From: Rhynchopus sp. YZ270_cl-10
Taxonomy: Eukaryota; Euglenozoa; Diplonemea; Diplonemida; Diplonemidae
NCBI GenBank assembly: GCA_964035575.1
Contig: OZ037835.1
Location: forward strand, 248,001 to 312,000
Direction of reading: 5' to 3'
Length of the DNA stretch: 64,000 bases
The notes beneath the pieces were generated by a model. That model saw only the letters and a list, made by a program, of their open reading frames with translations, was not told the origin of the DNA and made no database searches. The position numbers and the translations under genes were made by a program. This document shows positions 19,854-30,555 of this stretch, piece by piece (the stretch's first letter is position 1; each line of letters opens with the position of its first letter).

Positions 19854-20500
19854 ATTTTTATATCACGAAACGCTGCTCAATGAACGAAAAAATTTGACAA
19901 TTTTCCTGATGTGTATGTAATGTGTGTGAGTGAGATGGGGAGCACGGGAGGGGGAAAAAAACGACTCGTGGATGCTGAAAAATTTCCTTAGAAATGCACA
20001 CATAATAAAAACCCCGTTCGTCTTTTGTTTAGTTGGTACGCTACCCACGTCATACGCACTATCAGTCAGGGGGTTTTTTATGGTTTTTTTTCTTCAAAAC
20101 GCCACAAATGGATGTCAAAAAGGAAAAAACCCTTAGCCTGAGAAGTACAGAAATGAGGTGAGTGCACAATAGAAAAGGAGGGGAATAAACAAAAAGTCTT
20201 ACGACGTTTGTTTGAATCATTTCCCACCACAAAGTATTTGTCCTGATAAAAAAAAATATTTTTTAAAAAGAAAAAATACGCCCATTCTCACTGAAACACC
20301 AGTAACACGGGTAGGTAAACGTAAAAAAAGTACCTTTTCCCCCTAACAAAGTACCCTACTGTACTTTCTCCGAACCTTCACCATAATTATTTTTCGGGGG
20401 GAAAACCCCACTCAGAAAAATATATTTTGATAGTCCGACCCCGCAATTAATGGGGGGGTGGGAAAGAAAGTTCTAAATAAAGAATGAATGGCCAACGGCC
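19854..20500. other. Intergenic, AT-rich, nothing recognised
   Basis: Poly-A/T rich DNA with no ORF of natural composition, leading into the 14-bp minisatellite. Confidence 0.4.
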
Positions 20501-20871
20501 ACACATGGGCACGCACACATGGGCACGCACACATGGGCACGCACACATGGGCACGCACACATGGGCACGCACACATGGGCACGCACACATGGGCACGCAC
20601 ACATGAGCACGCACACATGGGCACGCACACATGAGCACGCACACATGAGCACGCACACATGAGCACGCACACATGGGCACGCACACATGAGCACGCACAC
20701 ATGAGCACGCACACATGGGCACGCACACATGAGCACGCACACATGAGCACGCACACATGAGCACGCACACATGAGCACGCACACATGAGCACGCACACAT
20801 GAGCACGCACACATGGGCACGCACACATGAGCACGCACACATGAGCACGCACACATGAGCACGCACACATG
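20501..20871. repeat. Minisatellite, 14-bp unit, ~26 copies
   Basis: Unit ACACATGGGCACGC or ACACATGAGCACGC. The only variation is one G/A position; the left end is pure G-type and the right mostly A-type, so the variant spread from one side. Long ORFs of Cys/Val/Arg/His/Met here are artefacts of the repeat. Confidence 0.97.
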
Positions 20872-22211
20872 TAAAAAGAGGGAAAGTTAGGGGGAAAAGA
20901 AGTTAAAGAGGAGGGAGGAAGTTGAGGGAGAGAAGGGTGACCTTCGAGGAGCCGAAAAGAGGCGAAAAAAGGGTGTTTTTTGTATAGTTTTGTAATATGA
21001 ACCTAGGAAGCACGGTGCATTAAGTTCACCAAAAGAGAGAGTAAGTAAGGGGAAATTTTAGTAATGAAGGAGGAAGGGAGGAAACCTGTTTTCCGGATGT
21101 CGGTGGGCTGTAACCTCGGGTGCAATTGGGCGTAATTCGGTAAAATTGGGAAATTGGGCAAAAATGCAGTTTCTTTTGCCATTTTTTGTACTTTTGAATT
21201 GCTTTTCGGTCGTCACATTCCCCAAATTTTCCCACTTATGTGCTGTTTCCCGACAAATCAATATAAAATCAAAAACGGCGATGAAAAATATGCCTTGGTG
21301 AGTGGTCACAGATGCTGCACCTACGCGGTGCCAATGCGAGAATGGAGGTGTCCTGGTTACCAAACACCCCCGCCATAGGCTATGATAGGGTGTTCCCATT
21401 TTTTACCAACACCCGAAAAGCGGGTGTCGTCACACCCTCTAGCTGAGTATCCCGTTTGACCTCAACTCAGAGGCTTGACCCCACTGTGTGAGCAAGCAAA
21501 ACAGGTCACCCCCCGGGAAAGCCTCCCTCAAAAACATCTGAGTTGAACTGGTGGTGTGACTGGGTGTTATTGGGGCGTAATTGGGTGAAATTGACCCCAG
21601 GTGGGTCCAGATGGGCTGTGTTGGATGGGTAAATAAACGTTACAAGAAAGGGAACAGAAAAAAGAAGAAGAAATAGCAGACAGAGTCTGCTGTTTCTGTT
21701 GCAATAACAAAACAGAACAAAATGACAAAATGACAAAATGACAAGATGATCTTTGAAAACACTTGTAGCATGAGTCTTGATTGAGAGTCATCAGAAGAAA
21801 GAAAAGCACAAAAAAAACAAAGAGAAAAATGGAAGACAAAACGCCCGGACGGCAAGCACGGGACTAAACAGAGGGGAGGGAGGGGAGGGGGAAACGTTAA
21901 GAAAAATGCGCCTCCTGCACCCGAATTATTCAATAAAACAGAGTGTCGGGGAAACGCGTCCTATCTATGTATCTCAAGAATGAAGAAAGAAGACCAAGAA
22001 AAACACAGTTCAAAAATATTATATAACGCATTCTTGCACCAAAAGAAAAATGGGCAAAAAAAAAAAAATGAAAAGTTTATAAGATGACCCTCTCTCGTGC
22101 TGAGTCACCTTTAAAAAAAACTTCAAAAAGAAAAAAATGAGCTCAACCTTACTAAAAAGGGAGAGAAAGTTGTGGAAAATAGCAAATTATTTGGTGGGAT
22201 GTGTGCGGTTC
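20872..22211. other. Intergenic, no gene seen
   Basis: Purine-rich DNA, then unique sequence around 21080-21600 with paired phrases such as GGGTGTTCCC / GGGTGTCGTC. 21955-22060 (ATCTATGTATCTCAAGAATG) matches 5340-5460. 22130-22210 matches the 5890-5960 region. No ORF looks genic. Confidence 0.4.
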
Positions 22212-22810
22212 TTACTGGGGTGGCATCAAAACAAAAAACGCGGACAATGTCCGCGTTTTTGGGGAATTTCAGACCCCCCCCTCCCCCCCAAAACGCGGAC
22301 ATTTTTTGTTTTTTTTCCCCCTATTTTTTGCTGGTTTTTGGGTGACGGGGTGCAAATTCGTGACCCAAAACACAGTTTTTTGGCATTTCCGGAATCCGTC
22401 CAGAAAGTGGTGGGGTCAATTTCGAAAATTGGACAATTTTTTGACCACTTAAATTTTTGAAAATATGAGCCCGGTCACTAATACGTGGGGCCCATTTTCG
22501 GCCAAAAAATGCTGCTCAAAAAAATTTTCTGGTGAAAATTTTTCAGCCCCAAAACATGCCGCGATTGGCATTTCCGGAATCCGTCCGCGCTGTGGTGGGG
22601 TCAATTTGCCGAAATGGCCAAGTTCTTGGTTTTGGTCAAAATGAGTGTAAGGTAAAGGGGACAAGGCAAATCCCACAACCCAGATTTTCTCTCTCTGATG
22701 CTGAAACCATGAAAATGTGCAAAAACACCGGCATTTGCATTTCCGGAATCCGTCCGTTCTGTGGTGGGGTCAATTTGCCAAAATGGACAAGTTCTTGATT
22801 TTGGTCAAAA
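22212..22810. repeat. Cluster of dispersed-motif copies
   Basis: Contains the palindrome GCGGACAATGTCCGC (22241-22255), a pyrimidine tract, and three successive copies of the core motif GCATTTCCGGAATCCGTCC ... GTGGTGGGGTCAATTT at about 22384, 22568 and 22738. The first continues like the 261-bp tandem unit. The left part (22212-22310) recurs inverted at 24500-24605. Confidence 0.7.
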
Positions 22811-23025
22811 CCCGTCAGTGTAAGGTAAAGGGGTCCAAGTGTTTGCCTGTAGAAGCACATGGTAGCAGGGGTTTTAGGGCCCCCATGCGTGTATATTTTG
22901 CAAAAAAACGCGGGCATCTTGTATTTTTAATAGCCGTAAAATTATTTCCTCAAGCCAAAATCCTTCTAGGAGCGGAGTTTTAAGAATGCCATAATTGACG
23001 TCTGGAAATAATTGCAGTGGAGGTA

Positions 23026-23120
23026 TTTTAGCCGGGTTTCCCACACAAAAAATAATTACCGTGTAATTATAGGAAATAATTACACGGTAATTATTTTTTG
23101 TGTGGGAAACCCGGCTAAAA
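23026..23120. repeat. Perfect 45-bp inverted repeat (hairpin, 5-nt loop)
   Basis: Arms 23026-23070 and 23076-23120 are exact complements, around a loop AGGAA. The arms begin TTTTAGCCGGGTTTCCCACA. Such perfect symmetry points to a recent fold-back element or cruciform-forming site. The outer T/A runs obscure any target duplication. Confidence 0.95.
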
Positions 23121-23604
23121 AAAAAATCGCGATTTTTTTTCTTTTTTTCTTTTGTGAACACCCCGGGTTTGATACCTGTACCGCAGGCATTCCTCTGAGT
23201 CTAACGATTGATAATCAGAGCTCGGTTTGTTGTCAAAGACATCTTCCACCATGCATTGAGGAGGGTAAGACAGTGGTCGCAGTTTGTACTTGATAGCATT
23301 ACAACATTTAACTTCTCCACGGGGGTCTTGGGCCGTTCACTCGGTTATACCTTGACCAGCGGAAGAGGCCTTTTTGGTCTCTAGAATATCCGGTATTCCC
23401 GAACGGAGGCACACTTTGTGTGTTACTACGACCTGGCAACTTCCAGCAGTAGGTTAAGTAATGCTTTCTTGTAAATTGTTGGATCATTTATCTCCTCAGT
23501 GCATGAATGCCCCACGTGACTGGACACTTTTGTGTTTGTCAAGTGGACTGTCTGGTCACTTCTCAGTGACTGGCGGGTTGGCTGTGGTTGCCCTGTCACG
23601 ACTT
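23121..23604. other. Intergenic, no gene seen
   Basis: Unique, better-mixed base composition. I see no ORF, tRNA or repeat that I can support before the 8-bp array. Confidence 0.35.
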
Positions 23605-24065
23605 ACCTGTGTACCTGTGTACCTGTGTACCTGTGTACCTGTGTACCTGTGTACCTGTGTACCTGTGTACCTGTGTACCTGTGTACCTGTGTACCTGTGT
23701 ACCTGTGTACCTGTGTACCTGTGTACCTGTGTACCTGTGTACCTGTGTACCTGTGTACCTGTGTACCTGTGTACCTGTGTACCTGTGTACCTGTGTACCT
23801 GTGTACCTGTGTACCTGTGTACCTGTGTACCTGTGTACCTGTGTACCTGTGTACCTGTGTACCTGTGTACCTGTGTACCTGTGTACCTGTGTACCTGTGT
23901 ACCTGTGTACCTGTGTACCTGTGTACCTGTGTACCTGTGTACCTGTGTACCTGTGTACCTGTGTACCTGTGTACCTGTGTACCTGTGTACCTGTGTACCT
24001 GTGTACCTGTGTACCTGTGTACCTGTGTACCTGTGTACCTGTGTACCTGTGTACCTGTGTACCTG
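23605..24065. repeat. Minisatellite, 8-bp unit, ~57 copies
   Basis: Perfect ACCTGTGT units (GTACCTGT in another phase) for 461 bp. Val/Tyr/Leu/Cys/Thr ORFs in all frames are by-products. It degrades at the right into ACCTGGGTGACTGGGTACG. G/T strand asymmetry recalls telomere-type repeats, but the unit is not a known telomere motif. Confidence 0.97.
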
Positions 24066-24169
24066 GGTGACTGGGTACGTACCTGGGTAAATGTGACCAG
24101 GTGACCTGGTCAGACCTCTGACCAGCGCACCGTGACAGCACAGGCTGCCGAAAACGGATTTTGGCTTTC

Positions 24170-24356
24170 GGAAATAATTTTACGGCAATTAAATATCAAA
24201 TTCCATGCAATTATTTCACAGAAAATTGCACTCGGAGGTGTATTTTTCACTCGTTTTGTTAATTGCACTCGCTGCGCTCGTGCAATTAACCACTCGTGAA
24301 AAAAACACCTCCTCGTAGCAATTATGGTGAAATAATTGCATAGTAATTAAATACTA
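24170..24356. repeat. Imperfect fold-back palindrome (~190 bp)
   Basis: Left GAAATAATTTTACGGCAATT / TGCAATTATTTCAC mirrors right GTGAAATAATTGCATAGTAA. The inner arms GGAGGTGTATTTTTCACTCG and CGTGAAAAAAACACCTCC pair, with centre TTGCACTCGCTGCGCTCGTG. It resembles a fold-back or MITE element, older than the 23026-23120 hairpin. Confidence 0.75.
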
Positions 24357-24377
24357 TTATTTTGCCCGAAAACACCG

Positions 24378-24610
24378 GCATTTGCATTTCCTGAATCCGC
24401 CGGTTCTGTGGTGGGGTCAATTTGCCGAAATGGACGAGTTTTTATAAATTTTGGTCAAAATCGTGTACAACCCCGGTGAAGAAAAAAATTTTCGAGGAAA
24501 AAAAACCCCCAAAATGTCCGCGTTTTCTGGAATTTCAGACCCCCCCCCTCCCCCCCCAAAAACGCGGACATTGTCCGCGTTTTTTGTTTTGATGCCACCC
24601 CACTGTTGGT
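24378..24610. repeat. Core-motif copy plus inverted copy of the 22.2-kb block
   Basis: Starts with GCATTTGCATTTCCTGAATC and GTGGTGGGGTCAATTTGCCG, then ends with the reverse of 22212-22310 (GCGGACATTGTCCGC, TTTTGATGCCACCCC). With 22212-22310 it brackets about 2 kb as an inverted pair. Confidence 0.65.
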
Positions 24611-24649
24611 ACAATAATAAAAGCACAAAATAGAAACCGCACTTCCGCA

Positions 24650-25092
24650 AACAATAAAGCAATAGAGACAAAAGGGAGAGGTTGTGGTGAAACGCACACA
24701 TCTCGACCTGTCGGTGAAGTGTGGCTCTACTCCAACCTGCCCCAGAATAGAAAATAGAAAAAGTAGGGGGCACGGTGTTCAATTTCCTTTTTAGCGTTGT
24801 ATGCAATAGGTGCCCCTTCAGTGCACCAGATACAGCGCATCTCTTAAGAAAGTCGAACATTAGCTCCGCACCACGGCACTCACGCACAAAAAAAATACTC
24901 ATAGCCGGGAGGCACAAAAACTTTAGCAAAAAAATAACTAAAAAAAAGCTCCCAGCCAATTTGTGAAACGCCATTATCCTTCTCCTTCTCCTTCTCCTTC
25001 TCTCGTCTCTCTCGGACCTTCCAAATGATTTGTTGCGAAGAAGACCTTTCCAACACTCTAGTGGATTGATAGACGCACCAACCCACCCACGT
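24650..25092. repeat. Duplicated 3' flank of WSC receptor gene, copy 2
   Basis: Counterpart of 6785-7203. A CTTCTC microsatellite (24978-24998) is expanded in this copy only. Confidence 0.75.
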
Positions 25093-28000
25093 CTAGTCTA
25101 TGGTTGAAGGATCTATAACTAAGCTGTCCCTGTGAAGCACACTACTGCGACGACGCTGGGATCGGGGAGTAAGTTGCCAGCCGTGTCGGGGGGCCTGCAG
25201 GGTGCCTCTTCCACGTCCACCTCCTCCGTCTGCTTCTTCTAAGTCGCGACCACTGATGCCTGTGGTGGTAGGTGCACTGCCACCACCGTAGATGGTAGCA
25301 CTGCCCCCAGCCTCGTCGGCAAGAAACGAATCCCCCAGCCCCACAGCCAGAAGAGGGGTGAAACTATCTCTGCTCTCCCTGAAGCTTTCCCTGAAGCCTT
25401 CCCTGCCACGGCCGCGGGAGTGTGGTAAAGGACGTTTGGTGGGTGTGATGGGGACTTGCCGTGGTGTTTCATACAAAGAAACTTCACCGTTTTTTGGTGT
25501 AGGACAGCGCAAGAGCTCAATACCGTTTTCGATGTCGACGGTGAGGAGCGAGGCATTAGGCATCTCGGCGCGGGTGTCGCTCTGCCGGTCGGAGGTGTCT
25601 GACTGTGTGGTCTCGAGAATGCACCCACCTTGGGGATGTATGAGGAGGGCTGATTTGTTCAAAACGTCTTCCTGAAGGTTGCCCCTACGTCCTGATGTGA
25701 TGACGTATACTTCGGTAAGGATGTCTAAAGCAATTTTGACAACCAGAAGCATGAAGGCCACAGTCAGCAGCTTGGAGGAGACGTCAAACAGCCATGAGTC
25801 CAGCGTGGCCGTGTAGTACCCTGCAGCCATCACCACCATCGCGGCGAGCTGCGTGCCCAGGAGGAGGATGTCCAGCGCAGCATCCCTGGAGCGTGCGTGA
25901 GGCCAGAACAGACCTTCCAGCATCAGGAGAACTAAGAAGACAAGCCCAGAAGCCATCTTGACGTGCCCACACCCTTCGCTTGTCTCAGGCGCCGTGCTCT
26001 GAATCGCGCTCAGCGCGAAGGAAGAGACAAACTCGATAAGAAGAAACCACGTCGCGCCCTGCTTGTACGGGCGGATCACGGTGTAGCGCTGCACCCACAT
26101 CGGGTTACGTTGCATGGACACCCACTCCCCTTCGCCTAGGAGCGAGATAAGTGCACGGTTCTGTCTTCCTTCCGCTCTCGCATACACACCGTACGCAGGA
26201 ACACCTTGAGTGATCGTGAGGTGCAGCACCACAGGCACCACAGCGCACACCAGCAGAATAGCCGCACCCACAGCAGCATGCCAGCCCTTCTCCGGGTGGA
26301 ACACAAGCGACATGCCTGCAAGCGTGAGGCCTTGATAGAAGTATTGGAACACAAGCACCGGGGCGGAGGGGAGGCGCAGCAGGCCCACTACGTCCCGATC
26401 CTTGAAGAAGGTGGGGAACAGGCAGGTCCCCACGACACGCACGACAGGCACCGCAACGAAGCAGGCAGCTATGAAGGTCGCCAGCATCGCAATGTTGGCG
26501 GCGACGGCGCCGACGGGCTTGCTGTTGTCCAGCGAGAGGCCTGTCGGGTGCAGTGCAGTAGAGAGGTCGCGCGAGCAGCCTTTGCTCACCAAAGCCAGAC
26601 GCAGTGCAGCACCACCGGAGAACCCAACCGCTGAGCTTGCCACAGCGAGTGTCGTGGATGAGTCCTCAAACCCCATCAGGTCCACCACCTTCACGTCTGC
26701 GATGCTCATCAGAGGCGGTGGTGCAGTGTCGTTCACAGTGGCCACGAAGTCTGGTGCTGGAGTCGCGTGAGGCACTGTGGTTTCGGGAACGTCTGTGGCA
26801 GGGAGTGCAGCAGGTGTGTAGGTAGCTGGTGTTGTGGTGTCCATGGGTGTGTCGGTGGCCAGTGGTGTGTAAGTAGCGGCGTAGAGTGGTGCTGCAGTGA
26901 GGGGTGTGGCCGTGTCTGGTGCAGGTGTCGGTGCTGTGGTGAGTGGTGGCAGGGTGGCAGGCGGGGATGTTGCTGGTGGTGCTGTTGCCGGTGCAAGCGT
27001 CGGAGGTGCAAGAGTCTCAGGTGCTTGTGTTTCAGGTGCCAGTGTGGCTGGTGACAAAGTCGGTGGTGGCAAGGTGGCTGGCGCTCCCGTCAGTGGTGGG
27101 TTCGTCGCCGGTGCTGGTGTTGCAGGTGCTTGTGTCGGTGGTGCCGCTGTTGCTGGTGCCGGTGTAAGTGGTGCCAGTGTTGGCGGGGCTGGAGTCAGGG
27201 GTGCAGAGGTCGCAGGTGCCACTGTTGCAGGCGCAAGTGTAGGTGGTGCCACTGTAAGTGGTGCAGATGTAAGGGGCGCCGCTGTTGCCGGTGCCGGTGT
27301 TGGTGGTGCCAAAGTTGCCGGCACTGGCGTTGGCGCCAATGTAGGAGGTGCTGGTGTCGGCGGTGAAGGGGTTGGAGGCGAAGGTGTGGGTGCCGGTGTC
27401 GGAGGTGCTGGTGTTACTGGCGCTGGTGTAGGTGGTGCTGGCGTCTGCGGTGCTGGTGTCGGAGGCGCCACTGTCGGTGGTGCAGGTGTTGGTGGTGCCA
27501 AAGTTGGCGGCGCAGGTGTGGGTGCCAATGTTGGAGGTGCTGGTGTCGGCGGTGAAGGGGTTGGAGGCGAAGGTGTGGGTGCCAATGTCGGAGGTGCTGG
27601 TGTTGGTGGTGCCGATGTTGGAGGTGCTGGTGTAGGTGGCGCGGGTGTTACTGGCGCTGGTGTTGGTGGTGCTGGTGTAGGCACCAGTGTTGGTGGTGCT
27701 GGCGTCTGCGGTGCTAGTGTCGGAGGCGCCACTGTCGGTGGTGCTGGTGTTGGTGGTGCCAAAGTTGGCGGTGAAGGTGTGGGTGCTAATGTTGGAGGTG
27801 CTGGCGTCGGAGGTGCTGGTGTTGGTGGCGCCGGTGTGGGCGCCAGTGTTTGTGGTGCCGGTGTTGGTGGTGAAGGGGTTGGAGGCACAGGTGTGGGTAC
27901 CAATGTTGGAGGTGCCGGTGTTGGTGGTGCTGGTGTCTCTGCGTCGTACACAGCTTCGGAGACGCTGTTCCTGTCGTTGCCGCCGCACTTTTCGGTTGCA

Positions 28001-28323
28001 TCGCCGTCACACGCGAAGGAGCACTCTGTGTCTGAGAAAATGCCGTACGTACCGTACGTGTTGCCGCAGTAGCACTCACGGTAGTACTGCAGACCGAAGT
28101 ACCTGAAGGGCGCACCCGTCGCAGTCGTTGTGCAGAACGACATACACTTCGCATGCGTATTGTACAGGCCAGTCTGCTCCGCATCCCCTGAAAGGTCACG
28201 TGCCGTGGTCACATCGCCGTAGCACCCTTGGTACACTGCCACGTACTTTGCCCCCTCGCACTGTGGCAGAAGCAGCAGGACGGCCACCGCACAGAGCACA
28301 CCTCTCACACTGCTCATGTGCAT
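25093..28323 (-). CDS. WSC-domain / Pro-Thr stalk / 7-TM receptor, copy 2
   Basis: 1076 aa from the ATG at 28323; the start matches the second or third ATG of the paralogue at 7204-10347. Same order: signal peptide (1-25), WSC domain (about 26-125), Pro/Thr/Ala stalk, about seven membrane helices and a polar tail. The membrane block is about 98% identical to copy 1, while the WSC domain differs at roughly 19 of 99 residues, with all its Cys kept. The stalk is longer and rearranged. The tail carries an ESFRESRDS stretch not in copy 1 and ends differently ([10 protein letters not shown] against copy 1's GGVGWCV). Both copies have intact frames and conserved 5' flanks, so both are probably expressed. 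Role inferred: cell-surface glycan sensor or adhesin. Confidence 0.9.
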   Translation of the reverse strand: MHMSSVRGVLCAVAVLLLLPQCEGAKYVAVYQGCYGDVTTARDLSGDAEQTGLYNTHAKCMSFCTTTATGAPFRYFGLQYYRECYCGNTYGTYGIFSDTECSFACDGDATEKCGGNDRNSVSEAVYDAETPAPPTPAPPTLVPTPVPPTPSPPTPAPQTLAPTPAPPTPAPPTPAPPTLAPTPSPPTLAPPTPAPPTVAPPTLAPQTPAPPTLVPTPAPPTPAPVTPAPPTPAPPTSAPPTPAPPTLAPTPSPPTPSPPTPAPPTLAPTPAPPTLAPPTPAPPTVAPPTPAPQTPAPPTPAPVTPAPPTPAPTPSPPTPSPPTPAPPTLAPTPVPATLAPPTPAPATAAPLTSAPLTVAPPTLAPATVAPATSAPLTPAPPTLAPLTPAPATAAPPTQAPATPAPATNPPLTGAPATLPPPTLSPATLAPETQAPETLAPPTLAPATAPPATSPPATLPPLTTAPTPAPDTATPLTAAPLYAATYTPLATDTPMDTTTPATYTPAALPATDVPETTVPHATPAPDFVATVNDTAPPPLMSIADVKVVDLMGFEDSSTTLAVASSAVGFSGGAALRLALVSKGCSRDLSTALHPTGLSLDNSKPVGAVAANIAMLATFIAACFVAVPVVRVVGTCLFPTFFKDRDVVGLLRLPSAPVLVFQYFYQGLTLAGMSLVFHPEKGWHAAVGAAILLVCAVVPVVLHLTITQGVPAYGVYARAEGRQNRALISLLGEGEWVSMQRNPMWVQRYTVIRPYKQGATWFLLIEFVSSFALSAIQSTAPETSEGCGHVKMASGLVFLVLLMLEGLFWPHARSRDAALDILLLGTQLAAMVVMAAGYYTATLDSWLFDVSSKLLTVAFMLLVVKIALDILTEVYVITSGRRGNLQEDVLNKSALLIHPQGGCILETTQSDTSDRQSDTRAEMPNASLLTVDIENGIELLRCPTPKNGEVSLYETPRQVPITPTKRPLPHSRGRGREGFRESFRESRDSFTPLLAVGLGDSFLADEAGGSATIYGGGSAPTTTGISGRDLEEADGGGGRGRGTLQAPRHGWQLTPRSQRRRSSVLHRDSLVIDPSTID
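26765..27945 (-). repeat. Coding repeat of the Pro/Thr stalk, copy 2
   Basis: Same GGTGCTGGTGT-type triplet array as 8880-9965 but with a different order and number of blocks. The shared distal part (26765-27320) is collinear with copy 1; the proximal part is reshuffled. Confidence 0.85.
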
Positions 28324-28421
28324 GTTTGCAATTGCATCTGGATGTGGTGTGATGTGGTTGGGGGAGCGAGGGCAAGGAGGTGGTTAAAAATAGAGAGTGT
28401 GTGTGCTGCCTTATATTTAAA
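28324..28421 (-). promoter_or_regulatory. Conserved 5' flank of WSC receptor gene, copy 2
   Basis: Shares GGTGGTTAAAAATAGAG and CCTTATATTTAAAAA (plus-strand reading) with 10348-10433. Similarity stops just beyond, so this is the limit of the duplicated unit and a candidate promoter or leader. Confidence 0.3.
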
Positions 28422-28609
28422 AACAAAACGCAACTTGTGGGGGAGGAGCAGTGGGGGAAAGGGTTTTATTTTAATCACCGCGCCACAGGGCTCGTGTGGG
28501 GAACAATCCTCTTCGAGAATGGAGAAGGGTGGAAGGCGAGAGGCGTAGTGGTGTGCATGGAGGGGTGGCATGGGTGGCGCAGTGCAAGGAGTGTGAATGG
28601 GAGGGGAGG
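28422..28609. other. Intergenic; fragment shared with 33425-33540
   Basis: CTTCGAGAATGGAGAAGGGT through GGCATGGGTGGC recurs at 33427-33500, which links this side to the 33.5-kb boundary of the small-gene cluster. Confidence 0.5.
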
Positions 28610-29190
28610 TTTGTGTCCTTTGTTTTCATCCCTAACTTTCAACAAACATGCCCCTCACCACTTCAGCAGGTGAAGAACGTTTTCCTACCTTTGGAACAGG
28701 AGCAAGTTCGCAGAGATAGTGGATGCACCATGTGTGCAACACCACCCATCGTTTGATAACAACCTTCGGATTCCCGACACACTTACTTCTGCAACACATC
28801 ACAGTCACCATCTTGCTCCCAACACTTCCACTTGCACTGACGTCTCTTGTCGTGGTGGAAGGTCCAGCAGCAGCAACAGCAGTATCTTGGGTTTGTGCAA
28901 CCAAGTAGTAAAACCACCAAGCAACGCCCTGGACACCTGGACCCCCCTTTTCCACCTTCGTACTTCATTGCAAGAAGATGGATTACAAAACAGAAGGGTT
29001 TCGCTTTGTGTGCATTTTGTTGTGGTGTTTGTTCATGACAATGACACACAAGAGAAGAGAGGGGGAAGAGAGTAGCAAGCTTGTGTAGTGGCAGGAAAGT
29101 GTGAAATACATGGCACGTAGTACGACCGCAGAAAACTACGCCATGGTCAACGATTAAGTGTAACTCATTCTGTTTTTACTTTATTTTGTA
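28610..29190. repeat. Duplicated segment, copy A (partner 31492-32540)
   Basis: About 97% identical to 31492-31905 and then to 32390-32535; copy B holds about 480 more bp (a WD40 fragment) between these. A 9-bp in-frame indel (CAGCAACAG near 28870) separates the copies. The minus-strand frame at 28632-28955 stays open in both and includes a GTAAGTG donor-like site, so a decayed exon is possible, but no family is recognised. Confidence 0.8.
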
Positions 29191-29193
29191 TTA

Positions 29194-30099
29194 GGGCAGG
29201 GCAATTTTTCTTCTCGTTTCTCATTATGCGCGCGCGCATTATTTTTGAAATCCCAAAAAAAAAACTAGTCTTAAAAAAAACTAGTGGTAAGGTAACGCAG
29301 TTACCTTACCACTAGTTTTTACCTGGGTGAAGGCCCAAAACGTCTTCATGGAGATCACATGTACGTTGTGTGGGAAACACAGGGGAGTATACAGAAAGAG
29401 CGCCGCCCTCGGGGACAAGTACAAGAAGTTCCTGACACCCCTTGTGAAGGAGGCACAGTACAGCTGCTGCAGTGTGTTCCCTCCAGCAGACGCGGAGGGG
29501 GGGAAAGCGGGCAAGCGTATCAAGCTCGACACTGTGTTCGCCGTAAGAGGGAACACAGCTGCATGCTCCCGACGGAGTGGATCCTCTGGACGTGGCGGAA
29601 GAACAGGGGTTTGTGCAACAGATGCGCACACTGTGGGGCAGAAGCCAACCTTCTGGAAGTGCCTTCGTCCTACTCAAAATATGGACAAGTGCAGAAAATC
29701 TGTTCGGGGTGCAACACACGGGGTCTGAAGCCTGTGGGCAAGTGCGAAAAAAAAGCCGACACCCTCGCAAATAGAAGTAGCGCGACCGGCCGGACAGAAG
29801 AACCGCGGCAAGCGACTGCATCAGAGACGACGCCACCCACAACTGCTCCCACCCAACCCACCCTAGCACCCAAAGCCGCTAAGAAGGCACCGCGCAAGGG
29901 CGGGGTGGGGTGGGGTGGGTATAGGGTGGCTCGGGGAGGTTACTCCGCAGCCAACAACGTATCATCATGTTTTTCCCCCACTAAGACCTACGTGGTAGGT
30001 GGGGTATTTTTTTTCGACTAGTTATTTTTTTTTTGCGCGCGCGCGCGCATTTTTTTGAGCTGCAAATAATAAGAAACGAGAAAAATACTTGCCCTGCCC
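29194..30099 (+). mobile_element. PIF/Harbinger-like DNA element with TTA target duplication
   Basis: 906 bp. Ends are inverted repeats: GGGCAGGGCAATTTTTCTTC at the left, and at the right, complemented, GGGCAGGGCAAGTATTTTTC, both continuing to CTCGTTTCT and a (GC)n stretch. Direct TTA duplications flank it (29191-29193, 30100-30102). The duplicated segment at 32461-32560 carries the same flanks without the insert (TTTATATTTCTCGGAAACGG), a natural empty site. Inside are a 44-bp near-perfect hairpin (29277-29320, ACTAGTGGTAAGGTAAC arms) and a zinc-ribbon-like ORF. A TTA target and GGG ends are PIF/Harbinger traits; no DDE transposase is present, so it is non-autonomous or the family is only inferred. 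Confidence 0.85.
29348..30021 (+). pseudogene. Zinc-ribbon-like ORF inside the TTA element, split over two frames
   Basis: From the ATG at 29348 the first frame gives MEITCTLCGKHRGVYRKSAA with CxxC and a CC pair, up to about 29560 (stop 29728). The next frame, open to 30021, gives GLCNRCAHCGAEANLLEVPS and KICSGCNTRG, again CxxC pairs, then a Pro/Thr/Ala/Lys-rich tail. The Cys spacing suggests one two-finger zinc protein broken by a frameshift near 29550-29600, or two overlapping ORFs. It could be the element's DNA-binding protein. No homologue recognised. Confidence 0.5.
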
Positions 30100-30143
30100 T
30101 TACTCAGAAACGGCACGCAGTGTGTACGAAAAGGATCAAGGTA

Positions 30144-30555
30144 TCATTCCATCATTGCTGGTGGCCCAAGAAGATTATCCTGTTCACGAAACCACTCTGT
30201 GAGAAGATTGTTGCAGGCTTCAACATCTTCGTGGCTACATCCCTTTCCCCCTCCAGCTTGGCCCAGGTCTAGGTCAGAGCGTAACGGTGGGTGGTGATGA
30301 TCTCCACCTCGTTCCAATAGGATTCTTCTAATTTTCTCCGTCTCCAACACTGTCTTCCGCACAACCGACAAGTCCTTCTCAGCTCTCTGTGAGTGTATGT
30401 AAGATAAATGACAGTAGTAAAAAACAAGAAAAACTAAACTAACGTTTTGCCAGTTGATTTGCCCTCACAAATCTACTACGTGTGACTTTTTTCGTTGACC
30501 GCAGCACGTCAATACACTGTGCATCAAGGAACACACATGTTGCGAATGGGTGACA
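30144..30555 (-). pseudogene. 3' exon remnant of Cys-motif/coiled-coil gene, copy 1
   Basis: After the intron ending at 30556 the frame continues with CHPFATCVF... and stops within ~40 codons. Further on, 30144-30371 holds the SVVRKTVLETEKIRRILLER block found also at 32582-32800. Same-order homology with the other copies supports a decayed 3' end. Confidence 0.4.

Noticed and set aside
20412-20870. Long Cys/Val/His-rich ORFs
   Set aside because: All frames are open because the 14-bp repeat contains no stop; no natural protein composition.
23461-24141. Four overlapping ORFs of about 160-210 codons
   Set aside because: Produced by the 8-bp ACCTGTGT array; no conserved flanking protein.
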